From positions 1 to 64,000 of the forward strand of contig OY783209.1 of assembly GCA_963678705.1 (NCBI GenBank): a DNA stretch of 64,000 nucleotides, in the 5' to 3' direction. The notes beneath the pieces were generated by a model. The model saw nothing but the letters and a program-made list of their open reading frames with translations, was not told the DNA's origin and did no database searches. Each line of letters starts with the position of its first letter. Within the stretch, counting starts at the first letter, position 1. A program made the position numbers and the translations under genes. This document shows, in pieces, positions 47,047 through 60,500 of this stretch. This stretch comes from Panorpa germanica (Eukaryota; Arthropoda; Insecta; Mecoptera; Panorpidae).

Positions 47047-48679
47047 ACATGCTATGTCAATAAATGTAACGCTTGTGCAAACCATAGAATGCATGGCTCT
47101 AGTGTGGCCCCCTTAAGGCTCCTAATAGAAACATTATATAAAATTTATAAAGTAGTGTCTAGACTATTTCATATTAAAATTTGAGCATCCTAGGTCTTTA
47201 TTGTAGCTTGTAATTAACGTTGCAAGCATGCTATGTCAATAAATGTAACGCTTGTGCAAACCATAGAATGCATGGCTCTAGTGTGGCCCCCTTAAGGCTC
47301 CTAATAGAAACATTATATAAATTTTATAAAGGAGAGTCTAGACTACCTCATATAAAAATTTCAGACTTCTATCTCTTATGGTTCATGAGATAATAACACT
47401 TGAAGCTTGATAGAACATTTTAGAACATTTGGTAGTCGAAAAATTATTCGAAAAAAATGATATTTTAACAAGGTATATTACCGTGAATGTAAAATTTATG
47501 ACCTATATTAACGTAACTTTTTACGCTGATTTCAAATATGTAATTTATTTTTTGGTAGGCCTCCCGGTTTTCGAGATATCGGCGTGTCAAGGGTTAAATA
47601 ATGGAAAGATTTCAAAATGGTTTCCATATTTGAAATCAGCGGGAAATTCTACGTTTAAAAACGTTGTTAAATATCGAAAAAAAAACATTTGCTTTTTTGT
47701 TAAAATTTTAAAGGTTATACTCTTGTTAATTTTACAAAAAGTTGATGGTCTCTGAATGTAAAATTTATGACCTATATTAACGTAACTTTTTACGCTGATT
47801 TCAAATATGTAATTTATTTTTTGGTAGGCCTCCCGGTTTTCGAGATATCGGCGTGTCAAGGGTTAAAAAATGGAAAGATTTCAAAATGGTTTCCATATTT
47901 GAAATCAGCGAGAAATTCTACGTTTAAAAACGTTGTTAAATATCGAAAAAAAAACATTTGCTTTTTTGTTAAAATTTTAAAGGTTATACTCTTGTTAATT
48001 TTACAAAAAGTTGATGGTCTCTGAATGTAAAATTTATGACCTATATTAACGTAACTTTTTACGCTGATTTCAAATATGTAATTTATTTTTTTGTAGGCCT
48101 CCCGGTTTTCGAGATAACGGCGTTTCAAGAGTTAAATAATGGAGATATTTCAAAATGGTTTTCAGATATGAAATCAGCGGGAAATTCTACGTTCAAAAAC
48201 ATTGTTAAATTTCGAAAAAAAATATTTGCTTTTTCGTTAAATTTTTAAAGGTTATACTCTTGTTAATTTTACAAAAAGTTGATGGTCTCTGAATGTAAAA
48301 TTTATGACCTATATTAACGTAACTTTTTACGCTGATTTCAAATATGTAATTTATTTTTTTGTAGGCCTCCCGGTTTTCGAGATAACGGCGTTTCAAGAGT
48401 TAAATAATGGAGATATTTCAAAATGGTTTTCAGATATGAAATCAGCGGGAAATTCTACGTTCAAAAACGTTGTTAAATTTCGAAAAAAAAAAATTTGCTT
48501 TTTTGTTAAAATTTTAAAGGTTATACTCTTGTTAATTTCACAAAAAGTCGATGGTCTCCAAATGTAAAATTTATAACGTATTGTGACGTAACTTTTTACG
48601 CTGATTTCAAATATGCAATTTATTTTTTGGTAGGCCTCCCGGTTTTCGAGATATCGGCGTGTCAAGGGGTAAATAATGG

Positions 48680-48805
48680 ACATTTGCTTTTATCGTTACG
48701 ACATTTGTTTTTATCATTACGACATTTGTTTTTATCATTACGACATTTGTTTTTATCATTACGACATTTGTTTTTATCGTTACGACATTTGTTTTTATCG
48801 TTACG
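48680..48805 (-). repeat. D minisatellite, 6 x 21 bp (reverse domain, representative)
   Basis: Reverse complement of the forward D block, starting with ACATTTGCTTTTATCG and ending before the GGCCG spacer. Sister blocks are at 50120-50245, 57848-57973 and 61876-62001. In this domain D is followed outward by A3 monomers and no F module, unlike the forward beta HOR, where D follows two F modules. Confidence 0.93.
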
Positions 48806-51387
48806 GCCGTTTATATTTAAAATTATAATAATGTGCCCCCTAATAGAAACTTTATATAAAATTTATAAAGGAGTATCTAGACTATCTCATATTAAAATTT
48901 GAGCATCCTAGGTCTTTATTGTAGCTTGTAATTAACGTTGCAAGCATGCTATGTCAATAAATGTAACGCTTGTGCAAACCATAGAATGCATGGCTCTAGT
49001 GTGGCCCCCTTATAGCTCCTAATAGAAACATTATATAAAATTTATAAAGTAGTGTCTAGACTATCTCATATTAAAATTTGAGCATCCTAGGTCTTTATTG
49101 TAGCTTGTAATTAACGTTGCAAGCATGCTATGTCAATAAATGTAACGCTTGTGCAAACCATAGAATGCATGGCTCTAGTGTGGCCCCCTTATAGCTCCTA
49201 ATAGAAACATTATATAAAATTTATAAAGTAGTGTCTAGACTATCTCATATTAAAATTTGAGCATCCTAGGTTTTTATTGTAGCTTGTAATTAACGTTGCA
49301 AGCATGCTATGTCAATAAATGTAACGCTTGTGCAAACCATAGAATGCATGGCTCTAGTGTGGCCCCCTTAAGGCTCCTAATAGAAACATTATATAAATTT
49401 TATAAAGGAGAGTCTAGACTACCTCATATAAAAATTTCAGACTTCTATCTCTTATGGTTCATGAGATAATAACACTTGAAGCTTGATAGAACATTTTAGA
49501 ACATTTGGTAGTCGAAAAATTATTCGAAAAAAATGATATTTTAACAAGGTATATTACCGTGAATGTAAAATTTATGACCTATATTAACGTAACTTTTTAC
49601 GCTGATTTCAAATATGTAATTTATTTTTTGGTAGGCCTCCCGGTTTTCGAGATATCGGCGTGTCAAGGGTTAAATAATGGAAAGATTTCAAAATGGTTTC
49701 CATATTTGAAATCAGCGGGAAATTCTACGTTTAAAAGCGTTGTTAAATATCGAAAAAAAAACATTTGCTTTTTTGTTAAAATTTTAAAGGTTATACTCTT
49801 GTTAATTTTACAAAAAGTTGATGGTCTCTGAATGTAAAATTTATGGTTCAAATGGGTTTCAAATGGTTTTCAGATATGAAATCAGCGGGAAATTCTACGT
49901 TCAAAAACGTTGTTAAATTTCGAAAAAAAAAAATTTGCTTTTTTGTTAAAATTTTAAAGGTTATACTCTTGTTAATTTCACAAAAAGTCGATGGTCTCCA
50001 AATGTAAAATTTATAACGTATTGTGACGTAACTTTTTACGCTGATTTCAAATATGCAATTTATTTTTTGGTAGGCCTCCCGGTTTTCGAGATATCGGCGT
50101 GTCAAGGGGTAAATAATGGACATTTGCTTTTATCGTTACGACATTTGTTTTTATCATTACGACATTTGTTTTTATCATTACGACATTTGTTTTTATCATT
50201 ACGACATTTGTTTTTATCGTTACGACATTTGTTTTTATCGTTACGGCCGTTTATATTTAAAATTATAATAATGTGCCCCCTAATAGAAACTTTATATAAA
50301 ATTTATAAAGGAGTATCTAGACTATCTCATATTAAAATTTGAGCATCCTAGGTCTTTATTGTAGCTTGTAATTAACGTTGCAAGCATGCTATGTCAATAA
50401 ATGTAACGCTTGTGCAAACCATAGAATGCATGGCTCTAGTGTGGCCCCCTTATAGCTCCTAATAGAAACATTATATAAAATTTATAAAGTAGTGTCTAGA
50501 CTATCTCATATTAAAATTTGAGCATCCTAGGTCTTTATTGTAGCTTGTAATTAACGTTGCAAGCATGCTATGTCAATAAATGTAACGCTTGTGCAAACCA
50601 TAGAATGCATGGCTCTAGTGTGGCCCCCTTATAGCTCCTAATAGAAACATTATATAAAATTTATAAAGTAGTGTCTAGACTATCTCATATTAAAATTTGA
50701 GCATCCTAGGTCTTTATTGTAGCTTGTAATTAACGTTGCAAGCATGCTATGTCAATAAATGTAACGCTTGTGCAAACCATAGAATGCATGGCTCTAGTGT
50801 GGCCCCCTTAAGGCTCCTAATAGAAACATTATATAAATTTTATAAAGGAGAGTCTAGACTACCTCATATAAAAATTTCAGACTTCTATCTCTTATGGTTC
50901 ATGAGATAATAACACTTGAAGCTTGATAGAACATTTTAGAACATTTGGTAGTCGAAAAATTATTCGAAAAAAATGATATTTTAACAAGGTATATTACCGT
51001 GAATGTAAAATTTATGACCTATATTAACGTAACTTTTTACGCTGATTTCAAATATGTAATTTATTTTTTGGTAGGCCTCCCGGTTTTCGAGATATCGGCG
51101 TGTCAAGGGTTAAATAATGGAAAGATTTCAAAATGGTTTCCATATTTGAAATCAGCGGGAAATTCTACGTTTAAAAACGTTGTTAAATATCGAAAAAAAA
51201 ACATTTGCTTTTTTGTTAAAATTTTAAAGGTTATACTCTTGTTAATTTTACAAAAAGTTGATGGTCTCTGAATGTAAAATTTATGACCTATATTAACGTA
51301 ACTTTTTACGCTGATTTCAAATATGTAATTTATTTTTTGGTAGGCCTCCCGGTTTTCGAGATATCGGCGTGTCAAGGGTTAATTAAT

Positions 51388-51543
51388 GGAAATTTTGTCG
51401 GCCATTTTGAAAAACTTCTTTTTGCTGTAGCGCCTAAATGGCTGAACCAATTTGAAAATTGTCTATGGCGAAAAGATGCGCAGGGAAATTCTATATAAAA
51501 TTACATTTTCCAAATTTTTCCAAGACCCATAGTGCACCTGTAA
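51388..51543 (-). repeat. F module, about 155 bp (reverse domain, representative)
   Basis: Contains the reverse complement of TTCGCCATAGACAATTTTC and AGGCGCTACAGC. It is joined on one side to an E unit through the variant GGTTAATTAATGG and on the other to a truncated A3 monomer. Reverse-domain F copies carry CGCCTAAATGGCTGAACC where forward alpha copies have the complement of CAGCCGTTTAGGCG, a domain-specific substitution. The copy near 63510 has lost one base (GCGCAGGAAATTC). Confidence 0.9.
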
Positions 51544-54500
51544 TAACGCTTGTGCAAACCATAGAATGAATGGCTCTAGTGTGGCCCCCTTATAGCTCCT
51601 AATAGAAACATTATATAAATTTTATAAAGGAGTATCTAGACTATCTCATATTAAAATTTGAGCATCCTAAGTGTTTATTGTACCTTGTAATTAACGTTGC
51701 AAGCATGCTATGTCAATAAATGTAACGCTTGTGCAAACCATAGAATGCATGGCTCTAGTGTGGCCCCCTTAAGGCTCCTAATAGAAACATTATATAAAAT
51801 TTATAAAGTAGTGTCTAGACTATCTCATATTAAAATTTGAGCATCCTAGGTCTTTATTGTAGCTTGTAATTAACGTTGCAAGCATGCTATGTCAATAAAT
51901 GTAACGCTTGTGCAAACCATAGAATGCATGGCTCTAGTGTGGCCCCCTTAAGGCTCCTAATAGAAACATTATATAACTTTTATAAAGGAGAGTCTAGACT
52001 ACCTCATATAAAAATTTCAGACTTCTATCTCTTATGGTTCATGAGATAATAACACTTGAAGCTTGATAGAACATTTTAGAACATTTGGTAGTCGAAAAAT
52101 TATTCGAAAAAAATGATATTTTAACAAGGTATATTACCGTGAATGTAAAATTTATGACCTATATTAACGTAACTTTTTACGCTGATTTCAAATATGTAAT
52201 TTATTTTTTGGTAGGCCTCCCGGTTTTCGAGATATCGGCGTGTCAAGGGTTAAATAATGGAAAGATTTCAAAATGGTTTCCATATTTGAAATCAGCGGGA
52301 AATTCTACGTTTAAAAACGTTGTTAAATATCGAAAAAAAAACATTTGCTTTTTTGTTAAAATTTTAAAGGTTATACTCTTGTTAATTTTACAAAAAGTTG
52401 ATGGTCTCTGAATGTAAAATTTATGACCTATATTAACGTAACTTTTTACGCTGATTTCAAATATGTAATTTATTTTTTGGTAGGCCTCCCGGTTTTCGAG
52501 ATATCGGCGTGTCAAGGGTTAAATAATGGAAAGATTTCAAAATGGTTTCCATATTTGAAATCAGCGAGAAATTCTACGTTTAAAAACGTTGTTAAATATC
52601 GAAAAAAAAACATTTGCTTTTTTGTTAAAATTTTAAAGGTTATTATACTCTTGTTAATTTTACAAAAAGTTGATGGTCTCTGAATGTAAAATTTATGACC
52701 TATATTAACGTAACTTTTTACGCTGATTTCAAATATGTAATTTATTTTTTGGTAGGCCTCCCGGTTTTCGAGATATCGGCGTGTCAAGGGTTAATTAATG
52801 GAAATTTTGTCGGCCATTTTGAAAAACTTCTTTTTGCTGTAGCGCCTAAATGGCTGAACCAATTTGAAAATTGTCTATGGCGAAAAGATGCGCAGGGAAA
52901 TTCTATATAAAATTACATTTTCCAAATTTTTCCAAGACCCATAGTGCACCTGTAATAACGCTTGTGCAAACCATAGAATGAATGGCTCTAGTGTGGCCCC
53001 CTTATAGCTCCTAATAGAAACATTATATAAATTTTATAAAGGAGTATCTAGACTATCTCATATTCAAATTTGAGCATCCTAAGTGTTTATTGTACCTTGT
53101 AATTAACGTTGCAAGCATGCTATGTCAATAAATGTAACGCTTGTGCAAACCATAGAATGCATGGCTCTAGTGTGGCCCCCTTAAGGCTCCTAATAGAAAC
53201 ATTATATAAAATTTATAAAGTAGTGTCTAGACTATTTCATATTAAAATTTGAGCATCCTAGGTCTTTATTGTAGCTTGTAATTAACGTTGCAAGCATGCT
53301 ATGTCAATAAATGTAACGCTTGTGCAAACCATAGAATGCATGGCTCTAGTGTGGCCCCCTTAAGGCTCCTAATAGAAACATTATATAAATTTTATAAAGG
53401 AGAGTCTAGACTACCTCATATAAAAATTTCAGACTTCTATCTCTTATGGTTCATGAGATAATAACACTTGAAGCTTGATAGAACATTTTAGAACATTTGG
53501 TAGTCGAAAAATTATTCGAAAAAAATGATATTTTAACAAGGTATATTACCGTGAATGTAAAATTTATGACCTATATTAACGTAACTTTTTACGCTGATTT
53601 CAAATATGTAATTTATTTTTTGGTAGGCCTCCCGGTTTTCGAGATATCGGCGTGTCAAGGGTTAAATAATGGAAAGATTTCAAAATGGTTTCCATATTTG
53701 AAATCAGCGAGAAATTCTACGTTTAAAAACGTTGTTAAATATCGAAAAAAAAACATTTGCTTTTTTGTTAAAATTTTAAAGGTTATTATACTCTTGTTAA
53801 TTTTACAAAAAGTTGATGGTCTCTGAATGTAAAATTTATGACCTATATTAACGTAACTTTTTACGCTGATTTCAAATATGTAATTTATTTTTTGGTAGGC
53901 CTCCCGGTTTTCGAGATATCGGCGTGTCAAGGGTTAAATAATGGAAAGATTTCAAAATGGTTTCCATATTTGAAATCAGCGAGAAATTCTACGTTTAAAA
54001 ACGTTGTTAAATATCGAAAAAAAAACATTTGCTTTTTTGTTAAAATTTTAAAGGTTATTATACTCTTGTTAATTTTACAAAAAGTTGATGGTCTCTGAAT
54101 GTAAAATTTATGACCTATATTAACGTAACTTTTTACGCTGATTTCAAATATGTAATTTATTTTTTGGTAGGCCTCCCGGTTTTCGAGATATCGGCGTGTC
54201 AAGGGTTAAATAATGGAAAGATTTCAAAATGGTTTCCATATTTGAAATCAGCGAGAAATTCTACGTTTAAAAACGTTGTTAAATATCGAAAAAAAAACAT
54301 TTGCTTTTTTGTTAAAATTTTAAAGGTTATTATACTCTTGTTAATTTTACAAAAAGTTGATGGTCTCTGAATGTAAAATTTATGACCTATATTAACGTAA
54401 CTTTTTACGCTGATTTCAAATATGTAATTTATTTTTTGGTAGGCCTCCCGGTTTTCGAGATATCGGCGTGTCAAGGGTTAATTAATGGAAATTTTGTCGG

Positions 54501-57500
54501 CCATTTTGAAAAACTTCTTTTTGCTGTAGCGCCTAAATGGCTGAACCAATTTGAAAATTGTCTATGGCGAAAAGATGCGCAGGGAAATTCTATATAAAAT
54601 TACATTTTCCAAATTTTTCCAAGACCCATAGTGCACCTGTAATAACGCTTGTGCAAACCATAGAATGAATGGCTCTAGTGTGGCCCCCTTATAGCTCCTA
54701 ATAGAAACATTATATAAATTTTATAAAGGAGTATCTAGACTATCTCATATTCAAATTTGAGCATCCTAAGTGTTTATTGTACCTTGTAATTAACGTTGCA
54801 AGCATGCTATGTCAATAAATGTAACGCTTGTGCAAACCATAGAATGCATGGCTCTAGTGTGGCCCCCTTAAGGCTCCTAATAGAAACATTATATAAAATT
54901 TATAAAGTAGTGTCTAGACTATTTCATATTAAAATTTGAGCATCCTAGGTCTTTATTGTAGCTTGTAATTAACGTTGCAAGCATGCTATGTCAATAAATG
55001 TAACGCTTGTGCAAACCATAGAATGCATGGCTCTAGTGTGGCCCCCTTAAGGCTCCTAATAGAAACATTATATAAATTTTATAAAGGAGAGTCTAGACTA
55101 CCTCATATAAAAATTTCAGACTTCTATCTCTTATGGTTCATGAGATAATAACACTTGAAGCTTGATAGAACATTTTAGAACATTTGGTAGTCGAAAAATT
55201 ATTCGAAAAAAATGATATTTTAACAAGGTATATTACCGTGAATGTAAAATTTATGACCTATATTAACGTAACTTTTTACGCTGATTTCAAATATGTAATT
55301 TATTTTTTGGTAGGCCTCCCGGTTTTCGAGATATCGGCGTGTCAAGGGTTAAATAATGGAAAGATTTCAAAATGGTTTCCATATTTGAAATCAGCGGGAA
55401 ATTCTACGTTTAAAAACGTTGTTAAATATCGAAAAAAAAACATTTGCTTTTTTGTTAAAATTTTAAAGGTTATACTCTTGTTAATTTTACAAAAAGTTGA
55501 TGGTCTCTGAATGTAAAATTTATGACCTATATTAACGTAACTTTTTACGCTGATTTCAAATATGTAATTTATTTTTTGGTAGGCCTCCCGGTTTTCGAGA
55601 TATCGGCGTGTCAAGGGTTAAATAATGGAAAGATTTCAAAATGGTTTCCATATTTGAAATCAGCGAGAAATTCTACGTTTAAAAACGTTGTTAAATATCG
55701 AAAAAAAAACATTTGCTTTTTTGTTAAAATTTTAAAGGTTATTATACTCTTGTTAATTTTACAAAAAGTTGATGGTCTCTGAATGTAAAATTTATGACCT
55801 ATATTAACGTAACTTTTTACGCTGATTTCAAATATGTAATTTATTTTTTGGTAGGCCTCCCGGTTTTCGAGATATCGGCGTGTCAAGGGTTAATTAATGG
55901 AAATTTTGTCGGCCATTTTGAAAAACTTCTTTTTGCTGTAGCGCCTAAATGGCTGAACCAATTTGAAAATTGTCTATGGCGAAAAGATGCGCAGGGAAAT
56001 TCTATATAAAATTACATTTTCCAAATTTTTCCAAGACCCATAGTGCACCTGTAATAACGCTTGTGCAAACCATAGAATGAATGGCTCTAGTGTGGCCCCC
56101 TTATAGCTCCTAATAGAAACATTATATAAATTTTATAAAGGAGTATCTAGACTATCTTATATTAAAATTTGAGCATCCTAAGTGTTTATTGTACCTTGTA
56201 ATTAACGTTGCAAGCATGCTATGTCAATAAATGTAACGCTTGTGCAAACCATAGAATGCATGGCTCTAGTGTGGCCCCCTTAAGGCTCCTAATAGAAACA
56301 TTATATAAAATTTATAAAGTAGTGTCTAGACTATCTCATATTAAAATTTGAGCATCCTAGGTCTTTATTGTAGCTTGTAATTAACGTTGCAAGCATGCTA
56401 TGTCAATAAATGTAACGCTTGTGCAAACCATAGAATGCATGGCTCTAGTGTGGCCCCCTTAAGGCTCCTAATAGAAACATTATATAAATTTTATAAAGGA
56501 GAGTCTAGACTACCTCATATAAAAATTTCAGACTTCTATCTCTTATGGTTCATGAGATAATAACACTTGAAGCTTGATAGAACATTTTAGAACATTTGGT
56601 AGTCGAAAAATTATTCGAAAAAAATGATATTTTAACAAGGTATATTACCGTGAATGTAAAATTTATGACCTATATTAACGTAACTTTTTACGCTGATTTC
56701 AAATATGTAATTTATTTTTTGGTAGGCCTCCCGGTTTTCGAGATATCGGCGTGTCAAGGGTTAAATAATGGAAAGATTTCAAAATGGTTTCCATATTTGA
56801 AATCAGCGGGAAATTCTACGTTTAAAAACGTTGTTAAATATCGAAAAAAAAACATTTGCTTTTTTGTTAAAATTTTAAAGGTTATACTCTTGTTAATTTT
56901 ACAAAAAGTTGATGGTCTCTGAATGTAAAATTTATGACCTATATTAACGTAACTTTTTACGCTGATTTCAAATATGTAATTTATTTTTTGGTAGGCCTCC
57001 CGGTTTTCGAGATATCGGCGTGTCAAGGGTTAAATAATGGAAAGATTTCAAAATGGTTTCCATATTTGAAATCAGCGAGAAATTCTACGTTTAAAAACGT
57101 TGTTAAATATCGAAAAAAAAACATTTGCTTTTTTGTTAAAATTTTAAAGGTTATACTCTTGTTAATTTTACAAAAAGTTGATGGTCTCTGAATGTAAAAT
57201 TTATGACCTATATTAACGTAACTTTTTACGCTGATTTCAAATATGTAATTTATTTTTTTGTAGGCCTCCCGGTTTTCGAGATAACGGCGTTTCAAGAGTT
57301 AAATAATGGAGATATTTCAAAATGGTTTTCAGATATGAAATCAGCGGGAAATTCTACGTTCAAAAACATTGTTAAATTTCGAAAAAAAATATTTGCTTTT
57401 TCGTTAAATTTTTAAAGGTTATACTCTTGTTAATTTTACAAAAAGTTGATGGTCTCTGAATGTAAAATTTATGACCTATATTAACGTAACTTTTTACGCT

Positions 57501-60500
57501 GATTTCAAATATGTAATTTATTTTTTTGTAGGCCTCCCGGTTTTCGAGATAACGGCGTTTCAAGAGTTAAATAATGGAGATATTTCAAAATGGTTTTCAG
57601 ATATGAAATCAGCGGGAAATTCTACGTTCAAAAACGTTGTTAAATTTCGAAAAAAAAAAAATTTGCTTTTTTGTTAAAATTTTAAAGGTTATACTCTTGT
57701 TAATTTCACAAAAAGTCGATGGTCTCCAAATGTAAAATTTATAACGTATTGTGACGTAACTTTTTACGCTGATTTCAAATATGCAATTTATTTTTTGGTA
57801 GGCCTCCCGGTTTTCGAGATATCGGCGTGTCAAGGGGTAAATAATGGACATTTGCTTTTATCGTTACGACATTTGTTTTTATCATTACGACATTTGTTTT
57901 TATCATTACGACATTTGTTTTTATCATTACGACATTTGTTTTTATCGTTACGACATTTGTTTTTATCGTTACGGCCGTTTATATTTAAAATTATAATAAT
58001 GTGCCCCCTAATAGAAACTTTATATAAAATTTATAAAGGAGTATCTAGACTATCTCATATTAAAATTTGAGCATCCTAGGTCTTTATTGTAGCTTGTAAT
58101 TAACGTTGCAAGCATGCTATGTCAATAAATGTAACGCTTGTGCAAACCATAGAATGCATGGCTCTAGTGTGGCCCCCTTATAGCTCCTAATAGAAACATT
58201 ATATAAAATTTATAAAGTAGTGTCTAGACTATCTCATATTAAAATTTGAGCATCCTAGGTCTTTATTGTAGCTTGTAATTAACGTTGCAAGCATGCTATG
58301 TCAATAAATGTAACGCTTGTGCAAACCATAGAATGCATGGCTCTAGTGTGGCCCCCTTATAGCTCCTAATAGAAACATTATATAAAATTTATAAAGTAGT
58401 GTCTAGACTATCTCATATTAAAATTTGAGCATCCTAGGTCTTTATTGTAGTTTGTAATTAACGTTGCAAGCATGCTATGTCAATAAATGTAACGCTTGTG
58501 CAAACCATAGAATGCATGGCTCTAGTGTGGCCCCCTTCAGGCTCCTAATAGAAACATTATATAAATTTTATAAAGGAGAGTCTAGACTACCTCATATAAA
58601 AATTTCAGACTTCTATCTCTTATGGTTCATGAGATAATAACACTTGAAGCTTGATAGAACATTTTAGAACATTTGGTAGTCGAAAAATTATTCGAAAAAA
58701 ATGATATTTTAACAAGGTATATTACCGTGAATGTAAAATTTATGACCTATATTAACGTAACTTTTTACGCTGATTTCAAATATGTAATTTATTTTTTGGT
58801 AGGCCTCCCGGTTTTCGAGATATCGGCGTGTCAAGGGTTAAATAATGGAAAGATTTCAAAATGGTTTCCATATTTGAAATCAGCGGGAAATTCTACGTTT
58901 AAAAACGTTGTTAAATATCGAAAAAAAAACATTTGCTTTTTTGTTAAAATTTTAAAGGTTATACTCTTGTTAATTTTACAAAAAGTTGATGGTCTCTGAA
59001 TGTAAAATTTATGACCTATATTAACGTAACTTTTTACGCTGATTTCAAATATGTAATTTATTTTTTGGTAGGCCTCCCGGTTTTCGAGATATCGGCGTGT
59101 CAAGGGTTAAATAATGGAAAGATTTCAAAATGGTTTCCATATTTGAAATCAGCGAGAAATTCTACGTTTAAAAACGTTGTTAAATATCGAAAAAAAAACA
59201 TTTGCTTTTTTGTTAAAATTTTAAAGGTTATTATACTCTTGTTAATTTTACAAAAAGTTGATGGTCTCTGAATGTAAAATTTATGACCTATATTAACGTA
59301 ACTTTTTACGCTGATTTCAAATATGTAATTTATTTTTTGGTAGGCCTCCCGGTTTTCGAGATATCGGCGTGTCAAGGGTTAATTAATGGAAATTTTGTCG
59401 GCCATTTTGAAAAACTTCTTTTTGCTGTAGCGCCTAAATGGCTGAACCAATTTGAAAATTGTCTATGGCGAAAAGATGCGCAGGGAAATTCTATATAAAA
59501 TTACATTTTCCAAATTTTTCCAAGACCCATAGTGCACCTGTAATAACGCTTGTGCAAACCATAGAATGAATGGCTCTAGTGTGGCCCCCTTATAGCTCCT
59601 AATAGAAACATTATATAAATTTTATAAAGGAGTATCTAGACTATCTCATATTAAAATTTGAGCATCCTAAGTGTTTATTGTACCTTGTAATTAACGTTGC
59701 AAGCATGCTATGTCAATAAATGTAACGCTTGTGCAAACCATAGAATGCATGGCTCTAGTGTGGCCCCCTTAAGGCTCCTAATAGAAACATTATATAAAAT
59801 TTATAAAGTAGTGTCTAGACTATCTCATATTAAAATTTGAGCATCCTAGGTCTTTATTGTAGCTTGTAATTAACGTTGCAAGCATGCTATGTCAATAAAT
59901 GTAACGCTTGTGCAAACCATAGAATGCATGGCTCTAGTGTGGCCCCCTTAAGGCTCCTAATAGAAACATTATATAAATTTTATAAAGGAGAGTCTAGACT
60001 ACCTCATATAAAAATTTCAGACTTCTATCTCTTATGGTTCATGAGATAATAACACTTGAAGCTTGATAGAACATTTTAGAACATTTGGTAGTCGAAAAAT
60101 TATTCGAAAAAAATGATATTTTAACAAGGTATATTACCGTGAATGTAAAATTTATGACCTATATTAACGTAACTTTTTACGCTGATTTCAAATATGTAAT
60201 TTATTTTTTGGTAGGCCTCCCGGTTTTCGAGATATCGGCGTGTCAAGGGTTAAATAATGGAAAGATTTCAAAATGGTTTCCATATTTGAAATCAGCGGGA
60301 AATTCTACGTTTAAAAACGTTGTTAAATATCGAAAAAAAAACATTTGCTTTTTTGTTAAAATTTTAAAGGTTATACTCTTGTTAATTTTACAAAAAGTTG
60401 ATGGTCTCTGAATGTAAAATTTATGACCTATATTAACGTAACTTTTTACGCTGATTTCAAATATGTAATTTATTTTTTGGTAGGCCTCCCGGTTTTCGAG

